Source: an uncultured Anaerolineae bacterium
GTDB lineage: Bacteria > Chloroflexota > Anaerolineae > Anaerolineales > Villigracilaceae
DNA length: 64,000 nt
Assembly (NCBI GenBank): GCA_937120535.1
Contig: CAKZJX010000007.1
Span: 62,001 to 126,000 of the forward strand
Reading direction: 5' to 3'
The position numbers and the translations under genes are program-made. Under the pieces are notes generated by a model. It ran no database searches. It had not been told where the DNA came from and worked only from the letters and a program-made list of their open reading frames with translations. Below are positions 57,689 to 64,000 of the stretch, one piece after another (position 1 is the stretch's first letter; each line of letters begins with the position of its first letter).

Positions 57689-60379
57689 TTAGGTGTAAAC
57701 CAAACCCATTGATTGATCTCTGAAACCCGAAAAGTAGGTCCTCAGATCGGGTGTTGATTTCTTCTGACCTCTATTGCCGTTAGGGTTGTATGAAATATGT
57801 ATCACCGGATTTCTTCCATGATATTCGAGAATCATTTGGTCGAATGCTGGAAGGATCTTAGAGATTTCTTGAATACGGTGAACATATTGTTCTTTAGGCA
57901 ATCCTGGGAATTGAATATCAACTGCCTGACCCTTAGGATGTTGAGAATTGCCGTTCGACCCCATATTTCGTAATCCTGATGTAATAATGAATTCGTTTCC
58001 GTAGCGTGATCTAATTGGCTCTAGAACGTTTTTAGCCAAAGCGCTTAGGTTATCGAAAATCTCACATTTCGTTAGACCACCTTGCTCCTTCAATGAAACC
58101 TTAGAAAACACTGGGCTTGTGGTCAAATCTGCCAATTTGTAATTGGTGCTGATTTGATCGCTTCCTTTTGGATCATCGCCCGGGCACTTTGTTTCTTTCT
58201 TATCAGGCTCTGCCTTCTCTAGCTTCTCTATTTCAGGATCGGGTTCTGTCTGTGTTGATTTCATTGTGCCATCGGGTTGTCTGGCTGGGGGCGACGCCTG
58301 TGATGCCGGTGGAATAGCACCGCTAGCTTGGGCTGCTTGAATTGCCTCTGCCTCGGATTCAACACTTTGAACAGGAACTTCCTCATCATCGTCATAAACT
58401 TCAACTGTAATTTTACCAACAGCATAATCTCCTGCGGAAATATTTTGAGGGAACCAAGAACAGTTCATCAGAATGTTACTTGCGCCTTCGTGCAAGTTAC
58501 CACTTGAACCAACGTGCATATCGCCATTGGAAATGATGAACGCTTGACCTTCTGCACCGATGTGAAGGTTTGAACCTGTTTTGATTGTCATATCGCCATC
58601 TGATTCCATGTTTAGGACGCCTTTGGAATAGATGTTTGTGTCGCCCATCACCGTGATATTGCAGGTGCCACCCACGTAGATGTTTCTGTCAGCAACAGTG
58701 ACTTCAAATTGATCCTTGACACTCTTATAAACAACCGTGCCGTCAGGATGGAATTCAACAAACGAACCCGCTCTATGATAAATGTGGATACGTTCAGCAT
58801 CGGGCGTGTCGTCGTATTCAACAGTGTGGCCCGACTCTGATTGATAAACGTGGTTCAAAGGATATTTTGCAGCGTAAGGTGATTTTGGTTCGTCCCATGA
58901 ACCACCACCCGCTGTACCTACGCCTTTGATTAGAGTTTGTTCTTTTGCCTTAACAATCGTCTGATCGATTTTCTCGTTTCGTGCAAGTCTAGAAACGTCT
59001 TGTTCATTTATCCATTTCTTACGAGGATAGACTTCAAATGGGTCTTGGAATCCTGGCTTGTCGTTTTTCTCTATTGTCCGAGGTTCGGTTACACCGGATG
59101 CGGGAATCGGTTTTGGTTGGCCTGAAGTTGTGGATTCCCCCACTGGTTTTCCTAGGTTTGATTGTTGGGCTTGTTGTTTCTTCTTGATTGCCTCAACGTC
59201 TTCCTTAGCTATCGGCCCGTCATCGCCGGCAAATTCAACTAGACGAGCCTTTTCACGTTCAGCTCTTTTCTTCACACCTTCCCTGATATTTGGAGAGCTG
59301 CTCCTGAAGTCCTTATCTATGTTCTTGATCTTGTCATCTTGGACTGCCGCAACAATCTCAGCATCTGTCATTGATGATATGTCTTTGCCAGCTAATGCTC
59401 GTTTGATAACACGGCCACTACCATATTGGGTGGATGTAGAGAAAACCATTTCCTGAACAGCAGGGCCTCGGTTTGTCAAGTCGATGCCGTCTTTTCTCAA
59501 GATGTTCAGTGTTGGTGTATAGTTATTGTCTACAATAAACTGGCGTTGGGCGTCCTCGAACCCTTTGGGATCTCTAGCTGCAACCTCTTTCCATTTAGCA
59601 TCGAAAGCGGGTGTGCCGGGAACTAATCCAGCAAAGTCTTGTTTGTACTTGGACCCGTCTATGAAACGCTTTACTGGAGAATTGTTTGCTCTACTGCTCT
59701 TTGGGCCATCTGCTCCCATGTATGATGCAAGCTGATACTTGCCGTATGATGCTCCACCTAGGTCGCCTGACGCTTTGCCTTTGTAATCGTTGATTGCATC
59801 AATTCGACCGTTAGATTCGAATTGGCTTGTTAGCTGACCAACCTTGTAATCAGCTTTCTTTTCCTTGGATGGTAAAGCAACTCCATCTACCTGATTAAGG
59901 ACGTTGCCTGTTCTAGTTTTTACGGGATTGCCTGAACCGTCCAAGACAACGTTGCCCGAACCGTCTTTCAGAATTCCGCCCGAAGAATCGGTTTCGTCAG
60001 ATTCTATCGATGTGAGGTCTTTGAGACCTTCATATCTTGTTCCGGCAGTTCCTGGGTATTGATCTGAGAATTTCTGTCCTTTTTCTTCTGGTATGCCAGC
60101 CAGAGTTCCCAACATGATTGGTTCTTGAAATGAACCTTCATCACGAAAAATACAAACAACCCAAGTTCCTTCAACCGGACCTGTAGGTGAGAACCCAATA
60201 CCTGAAACCCCTGCAGACGTAATAGGCTGCAAAGGGAACGCCCATGGTAAATCTTTAGTAGGAAGCAAAACGGTATCCTCTGTATGAATACCCATTATCC
60301 GAACCTTGCAGCGACCCAATTTCAAAGGGTCGGCTCGTGATTCTACAACACCATAATAGAATTTGTTTCCACTAATCAT
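57689..60379 (-). CDS. 5: Baseplate hub spike with two cell-wall hydrolase domains (T4 gp5-like)
   Basis: 896 residues, far longer than T4 gp5 (575). Residues 1-130: OB-fold hub domain (YYGVVESRADPLKLGRCKVR). Residues about 183-385: a muramidase-like domain in the position of T4 lysozyme (QFESNGRIDAIND with candidate Glu189, GGASYGKYQLAS), resembling VgrG3-type hydrolases. Residues about 505-645: spike beta-helix (INIYVGG, ITVMGDTNIYSKGVLNME). Residues about 765-896: peptidase M15-type domain (SGLRNMGSNGNSQHPKGQAV, His814, Asp821, His861). So glycan and peptide hydrolases are both built into the spike. Confidence 0.88.
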   Translation of the reverse strand: MISGNKFYYGVVESRADPLKLGRCKVRIMGIHTEDTVLLPTKDLPWAFPLQPITSAGVSGIGFSPTGPVEGTWVVCIFRDEGSFQEPIMLGTLAGIPEEKGQKFSDQYPGTAGTRYEGLKDLTSIESDETDSSGGILKDGSGNVVLDGSGNPVKTRTGNVLNQVDGVALPSKEKKADYKVGQLTSQFESNGRIDAINDYKGKASGDLGGASYGKYQLASYMGADGPKSSRANNSPVKRFIDGSKYKQDFAGLVPGTPAFDAKWKEVAARDPKGFEDAQRQFIVDNNYTPTLNILRKDGIDLTNRGPAVQEMVFSTSTQYGSGRVIKRALAGKDISSMTDAEIVAAVQDDKIKNIDKDFRSSSPNIREGVKKRAEREKARLVEFAGDDGPIAKEDVEAIKKKQQAQQSNLGKPVGESTTSGQPKPIPASGVTEPRTIEKNDKPGFQDPFEVYPRKKWINEQDVSRLARNEKIDQTIVKAKEQTLIKGVGTAGGGSWDEPKSPYAAKYPLNHVYQSESGHTVEYDDTPDAERIHIYHRAGSFVEFHPDGTVVYKSVKDQFEVTVADRNIYVGGTCNITVMGDTNIYSKGVLNMESDGDMTIKTGSNLHIGAEGQAFIISNGDMHVGSSGNLHEGASNILMNCSWFPQNISAGDYAVGKITVEVYDDDEEVPVQSVESEAEAIQAAQASGAIPPASQASPPARQPDGTMKSTQTEPDPEIEKLEKAEPDKKETKCPGDDPKGSDQISTNYKLADLTTSPVFSKVSLKEQGGLTKCEIFDNLSALAKNVLEPIRSRYGNEFIITSGLRNMGSNGNSQHPKGQAVDIQFPGLPKEQYVHRIQEISKILPAFDQMILEYHGRNPVIHISYNPNGNRGQKKSTPDLRTYFSGFRDQSMGLVYT

Positions 60380-61614
60380 TAGCTTTTCCTCGAGTCTTTA
60401 ACCGCTTCAACAGACATGTGAAAGTCTTGTGCTTTAAAAATGTAACGAATAGCCGTAACTAAATATTTTCCTGATAACAATTTATCTTCGGAGTTATCTT
60501 TGTTCTCCGTAGTAATCATTTTTGTCTGTAGGAACTTCATATCTATGACATCACCGACCTTCATCTTTCTATGACCGAAGGCCAAGAAACGAATCTTCAG
60601 ATTTGAAAATTGTCTCATTGCAGACAGCTTGGTTTGGATTGAATCGTAGTAATATGTTTGTGTGGCTGAATGAACGTTTCTAGTTTCTGGTTTGATGATA
60701 ACTTCAGAGCCAAAAACATCTCGTCTTGATTTCAATGAGACACCAAAGCCGTTCTGATCTGCAACACCAATCAATGCATCATTCAATTTACCTTTATTGT
60801 CACTTTCAATCTCAAATCGCTTCTTGACATATTTCTTTCTGATCAAATCGTTTGTCCAAAGGGTTGTGTAGTTTTCCGTTACGCCCTTAATGGTGTCGCC
60901 CATGTTGACAATTTCATATTCTCGAATATTGGATGGGTCTTTCGCAGCAAAGCTTTTGCCTGCGGGTTCATATCGGTATTCAAAAACTGGACTTGCTGTA
61001 ATCAATTTCTCTACACTTTTGAAATTGTAACCTTTCATCGTCTCGTAGAAAAGAAAATAACTTCCACCAGACTCTGCCGATATACTTCTACCAGCATACC
61101 AGTTAATACCCTCGAACGGAGTCCAACTAGGCATTACGAATTTAAATGAACCGCTTGTAGATTCAACTTCAAAAGGTTTTTCGCTTCCAATGTATTGGCT
61201 AAACAATTGCTTAACTGCTTCTGAATTGGTGCCTTCAATTGCGCTATACACCCTGGTGTGTTCATTCAGAACACTTTCAAACGAAATGAAATGTAGTTTG
61301 TAAACTTCAGATGTTGGGTTATTTTTCAAACGACTTGAAACAGAGTAAACATAAAACTCTTTGATTTCAACCTCATCGCTTCCAGGTTCGGCAAAAATTT
61401 CAATTGTCAATTTCTCGTTGCCTGTTAGGTTCATCAAATCGGATGCACCAACATTATCTACCATTAACAATTCGCCAGATAGGCTATTTGAAAACAAATC
61501 CTCGAAAATGCTAATTTCAGAAACAAAAGACGTGATGTTGAATTCTTTCCCGTCTTTGTTTTTCAGCTTAACTGATCTATATGTGCCTAGAAACGGAATT
61601 GTTAATTCAGACAT
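60379..61614 (-). CDS. 27: Baseplate hub protein (T4 gp27-like)
   Basis: 411 residues (T4 gp27: 391). Forms the trimeric torus joining the tail tube to the gp5 spike. SELTIPFLGTYRSVKLKNKD, DLFSNSLSGELLMVDNVGA and LLSGKYLVTAIRYIFKAQDF are gp27/gpD-type hub features. Overlaps gp5 by one base (TAATG) and gp53 by eight bases, in the T4 order 53, 27, 5. Confidence 0.82.
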   Translation of the reverse strand: MSELTIPFLGTYRSVKLKNKDGKEFNITSFVSEISIFEDLFSNSLSGELLMVDNVGASDLMNLTGNEKLTIEIFAEPGSDEVEIKEFYVYSVSSRLKNNPTSEVYKLHFISFESVLNEHTRVYSAIEGTNSEAVKQLFSQYIGSEKPFEVESTSGSFKFVMPSWTPFEGINWYAGRSISAESGGSYFLFYETMKGYNFKSVEKLITASPVFEYRYEPAGKSFAAKDPSNIREYEIVNMGDTIKGVTENYTTLWTNDLIRKKYVKKRFEIESDNKGKLNDALIGVADQNGFGVSLKSRRDVFGSEVIIKPETRNVHSATQTYYYDSIQTKLSAMRQFSNLKIRFLAFGHRKMKVGDVIDMKFLQTKMITTENKDNSEDKLLSGKYLVTAIRYIFKAQDFHMSVEAVKDSRKS

Positions 61615-62173
61615 TAGTGCCTCTCAATTTTTTCTCAACGTCAATTAAAAATGAAGGCATATATTCTTTTCTAATTGCTCTGATGATTCTCTTTGAATCG
61701 TTCACCGATTCCTCATGTTCGGCATTAGAAACAGGATAATATGTTGTGGGATCAATTATATCAAATTCAGGATCCGAATCTACTGTTCCGAAAGGGCGTT
61801 TATTGATCATTATCTGGTTCGCCCTCAAATCTGCCACTTGACCGTTTCTAACATAATGATGGGTGGCGCCTGGATTATCATATTTCTTCTTGATGAATAC
61901 ATCAATGCTTCTTGTGTCCATTAACCATTCATTAGGATCAACAATATCATTAACCAAATATAAAGTCCAGAATAAATCAGAACGACCATACAATTTATGG
62001 GCAATAACGTCTGCTCTTTCTGCAGAGTTTAATGTCAAGGTCGTTAGAAACGTAGGGCTATCTCGTAGAGATTCTAATATTCTTAGCTTTATGAAAATAT
62101 CTCTAAAGAAGAAATAATCATCGTCACCTTCAAACAAATAACTTTGTAATGGGAGCTTTCTAAACAATTTCAT
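61607..62173 (-). CDS. 53: Baseplate wedge protein (T4 gp53-like)
   Basis: 188 residues (T4 gp53: 196). RADVIAHKLYGRSDLFWTLY, then LVNDIVDPNEWLMD is the LysM-like segment conserved in gp53. Lies between gp48 and gp27, overlapping gp48 by four bases. Wedge assembly role by family. Confidence 0.88.
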   Translation of the reverse strand: MKLFRKLPLQSYLFEGDDDYFFFRDIFIKLRILESLRDSPTFLTTLTLNSAERADVIAHKLYGRSDLFWTLYLVNDIVDPNEWLMDTRSIDVFIKKKYDNPGATHHYVRNGQVADLRANQIMINKRPFGTVDSDPEFDIIDPTTYYPVSNAEHEESVNDSKRIIRAIRKEYMPSFLIDVEKKLRGTNV

Positions 62174-63258
62174 CTAGCAACTCCTTCAAGGTTATTGTTA
62201 TTTTTGAAACGATCTCTGTGTAGGAATTCCATTTCAGTAAATTGCATTGTGACTTCCCAAGCAACGGGCGCTCCGTTATAATTGGTCGCAACCCACTGGC
62301 CAGCGCCTGTGTAGTTGATAATCATATTGGTCAAGGCGCAAGTGGATGTTCGGTATAGCCATTTATTTTCTTGAGCACCATGCATGAATGTTATATCGAA
62401 CATCGCGGGGAACAAATAGAAGTTACCGCTTGTACTTTGGTCAAGCTCTGGATACATATATAGCTTCATTTTTTCCAAAAGGAAATGTAGCTTGATTGCC
62501 TCGGCTGCTGATTTAGGAATGAATTTCCATTGGAAGTTGAATGAACGATTATTGACACCATCAAACAAGAATTCGTTTCTAGGGTTAGGTGCTCTTTTTG
62601 TCAATAGCTTAAGGTTTGTTTTTGCGCCTTCCAAATCTATCTGCTCTAACAATCCAGCAATACCTGAAGCCGCACCCAATGACATTGCCTTTGCTGCCTT
62701 TGTAGCAGATTCAGAAACTGTTCCGGGGTTATTCAAAAATTCATCACCCATAGCAACCATAGCTGAAACCAAACCGCCTTCTGCTTTTGACCACATTGTT
62801 GAGTGATCGGTTACAATTGAATCGGGCATAGGCAATGCGATGATTTCGCTTAGCTTTTTCAAAACAGGAGAACCTGCAACGCTTGTGTTTCTCAATTGAC
62901 CTTCAGGACCCATATTTTGAGCCATTCGAGGACCTTCACCTTCAACGAATGTGACTTCTTTGTCAGAGTCTCCTCTGACGCCCGAAAGCCCTTTACCGGT
63001 GTCAAGCATATAGACTTCAAATTTCACATAATAAGAATTAGCAGCAGAACCCAAATCATCAGGGAACCAAGCAGCCCCCTCCCAAGTGAAATTACTTTCG
63101 GTGCTTCCAGAATTGGGGTCTTCTGGAATTTGCGAAAAAATTTGCTCTGCGGGCTCTTGTGCAAGTTGACTTAATTCGCCAGTATTGACGTTCAACGCCT
63201 CCCTAATATTGAAATCTCTGCCACCATCTATGATGCTTTGTGGATTGATAGTCGCCAT
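62170..63258 (-). CDS. 48: Baseplate tail tube cap (T4 gp48-like)
   Basis: 362 residues (T4 gp48: 364). Caps the hub and starts tube polymerisation. SFNFQWKFIPKSAAEAIKL and AWEVTMQFTEMEFLHRDRF at the C-terminus are family features. First gene of the hub operon, behind a late box. Confidence 0.85.
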   Translation of the reverse strand: MATINPQSIIDGGRDFNIREALNVNTGELSQLAQEPAEQIFSQIPEDPNSGSTESNFTWEGAAWFPDDLGSAANSYYVKFEVYMLDTGKGLSGVRGDSDKEVTFVEGEGPRMAQNMGPEGQLRNTSVAGSPVLKKLSEIIALPMPDSIVTDHSTMWSKAEGGLVSAMVAMGDEFLNNPGTVSESATKAAKAMSLGAASGIAGLLEQIDLEGAKTNLKLLTKRAPNPRNEFLFDGVNNRSFNFQWKFIPKSAAEAIKLHFLLEKMKLYMYPELDQSTSGNFYLFPAMFDITFMHGAQENKWLYRTSTCALTNMIINYTGAGQWVATNYNGAPVAWEVTMQFTEMEFLHRDRFKNNNNLEGVAR

Positions 63259-63275
63259 TCTGGTGTTCTCTTTAG

Positions 63276-63283
63276 TATAAATA
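63276..63283 (+). promoter_or_regulatory. Late promoter box TATAAATA (exact), rightward
   Basis: Exact late octamer on the plus strand, about 28 bases upstream of the gp4 ATG at 63311. Faces the leftward box at 63295-63302. Confidence 0.78.
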
Positions 63284-63294
63284 TATTGATGAAG

Positions 63295-63302
63295 TATTTA
63301 TT
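63295..63302 (-). promoter_or_regulatory. Late promoter box AATAAATA, leftward
   Basis: Minus-strand AATAAATA about 37 bases upstream of the gp48 ATG. The two boxes point towards each other, so the 5' ends of the two late transcripts overlap. Confidence 0.6.
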
Positions 63303-63310
63303 GAGAATCC

Positions 63311-63766
63311 ATGGCGAGAGAACCCCAACAAGGTAGATACGTATTAAGGAACCCCCAGAAATATGAAGGTGACCCCACAAACGTCATTTTTCGTTCATCC
63401 TGGGAAAAGAGATTCATGATTTTCCTAGACAATCATGACTCCATTATATCATGGAGTTCTGAAGAAGTGGTGGTGCCTTACTTTTGGGAACTAGATGGGA
63501 AGATGCATCGTTACTATCCTGATTTCATAGTGACGATGAAAACCAAACAAGGTGTTGTGAAAATGATGATTGAGATCAAACCTTATTCCCAGACAATAGC
63601 ACCTACAAAAAAAGGTCGAAAGAAAGAGAAAACCTTCTTGACGGAAGTCGAGACGTACACTAAGAACGTTGCAAAGTGGAAAGCTGCTGAACTGTATTGC
63701 AAGGAGAGGAATTGGTTGTTCCGAATCATTACGGAGAAGGAATTGTTCAAGGACAAGGTATGGTAA
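63311..63766 (+). CDS. 4: Head completion nuclease (T4 gp4-like)
   Basis: 151 residues (T4 gp4/50: 150). VLRNPQKYEGDPTNVIFRSS and WEKRFMIFLDNHDSIISWSS, with YYPDFIVTMK and MIEIKP forming a TnsA/PD-(D/E)XK-like core. Acts in head completion after packaging. Rightward, opposite to gp48, behind an exact late promoter. Confidence 0.9.
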   Translation: MAREPQQGRYVLRNPQKYEGDPTNVIFRSSWEKRFMIFLDNHDSIISWSSEEVVVPYFWELDGKMHRYYPDFIVTMKTKQGVVKMMIEIKPYSQTIAPTKKGRKKEKTFLTEVETYTKNVAKWKAAELYCKERNWLFRIITEKELFKDKVW

Positions 63767-63809
63767 TATATCATCCCACCCCATCCCCCATTGATAATCT
63801 GCTATAGTT
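63764..63809 (+). repeat. Duplicated promoter-region element, copy B
   Basis: 46 bases matching 30963-31009 apart from one base. It begins at the gp4 stop codon and precedes the tube-like gene at 63853. Confidence 0.85.
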
Positions 63810-63852
63810 CAAAGAAATCCGTTAAGAATCAACAAGTTAAACGAGATCGGAA

Positions 63853-64000
63853 ATGATTGACGATTTTAAGGCTACGCTAGGCAAGCGAGGATTTGCAAAG
63901 CCAACAATGTTCAGGGTAGAGTTCACTAACATCCCTGATGTAATGAACAACACTCGAGGCACCAACGAGATTGTGAGAGACCTACACTTTTTTGCAGAGA
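63853..64000 (+). CDS. Second tail-tube-like protein (partial)
   Basis: The gene runs off the window end. The visible 49 residues begin MIDDFKATLGKRGFAKPTMF, then RVEFTNIP and RDLHFFAE, closely paralleling the start of the gp19-like tube protein (MNINDFKANF, RPSLFRV). Probably a tube paralogue or a baseplate tube initiator such as gp54. GAGATCGGAA ribosome region upstream; promoter element copy B precedes it. Confidence 0.6.
   Translation, partial: MIDDFKATLGKRGFAKPTMFRVEFTNIPDVMNNTRGTNEIVRDLHFFAE

Overview
The window is part of the genome of a tailed, contractile (myovirus) bacteriophage of the T4 superfamily, clearly diverged from T4. The evidence is gene content and order. There is a T4-type head and tail block (gp21, a gp68-like core protein, gp20, gp19, gp18, gp8, gp5, gp5.4, gp27, gp53, gp48, gp4) and a T4-type replication and late-transcription set (gp55, gp47, gp46, gp45, gp33, gp59, gp32, RNase H, gp61, polynucleotide kinase). 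Late promoters of the TATAAATA type lie in front of the structural genes. The host cannot be named from sequence alone. A Gram-negative proteobacterium is likely, and two GC-rich patches of prophage-like genes look like recent gene exchange with a higher-GC host gene pool.

Layout. 1-12.8 kb (minus): head and tail late genes from prohead protease back through portal, tube, sheath, a very large baseplate protein and gp8. 12.8-16.4 kb (minus): a DsbA-like protein, GTP cyclohydrolase I, an exonuclease gene broken by an in-frame TGA, a 2H-phosphoesterase resembling the anti-CBASS protein Acb1, QueE, and a P-loop kinase. 16.5-17.6 kb and 22.1-23.0 kb (minus): two GC-rich cassettes of prophage-type genes, each behind a phage-type promoter and each containing one frameshifted gene. 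17.7-20.5 kb: ThyX and a Ro60/TROVE-vWA protein with structured intergenic RNA on both sides. 20.5-23.6 kb: small genes, several encoding membrane peptides. 23.6-25.2 kb: a tRNA array (Ala, His, Gly, Pro, Tyr, Leu plus degenerate tRNA-like pieces) bordered by a decayed homing endonuclease. 25.2-30.9 kb (minus): dCMP deaminase, an unusual tRNA-Arg, a RuvC-like resolvase, primase, and a nucleotidyltransferase. 31-39.9 kb (plus): gp55, gp47, gp46, a ClpP-like protease, gp45, then a tightly overlapping block of DpdA-like transglycosylase, HAD protein, phosphoribosyltransferase, QueC and glycosyltransferase. 40-49.4 kb (plus): small early genes, tRNA-Met, polynucleotide kinase, PD-(D/E)XK nuclease, SleB-type hydrolase, gp33, gp59, gp32, a second decayed homing endonuclease and RNase H. 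49.4-63.3 kb (minus): tail fibre and baseplate hub genes. 63.3-64 kb (plus): gp4 and the start of a second tail-tube-like gene.

How it fits together. gp55 (sigma), gp33 (co-activator) and gp45 (clamp) form the T4 late-transcription machine, and they match the [N]ATAAATA boxes upstream of most structural operons. Early genes use a recurring sigma70-like promoter with a TAGACA -35 box, 16-18 bp spacing and a TATAAT -10 box. FolE, QueE, QueC and the DpdA-like enzyme indicate a 7-deazaguanine DNA modification pathway, with three uncharacterised enzymes embedded in it. The hub protein gp5 carries two different cell-wall hydrolase domains. All disrupted genes found (two homing endonucleases, two prophage-type genes, one exonuclease) are accessory; no core phage gene appears broken.
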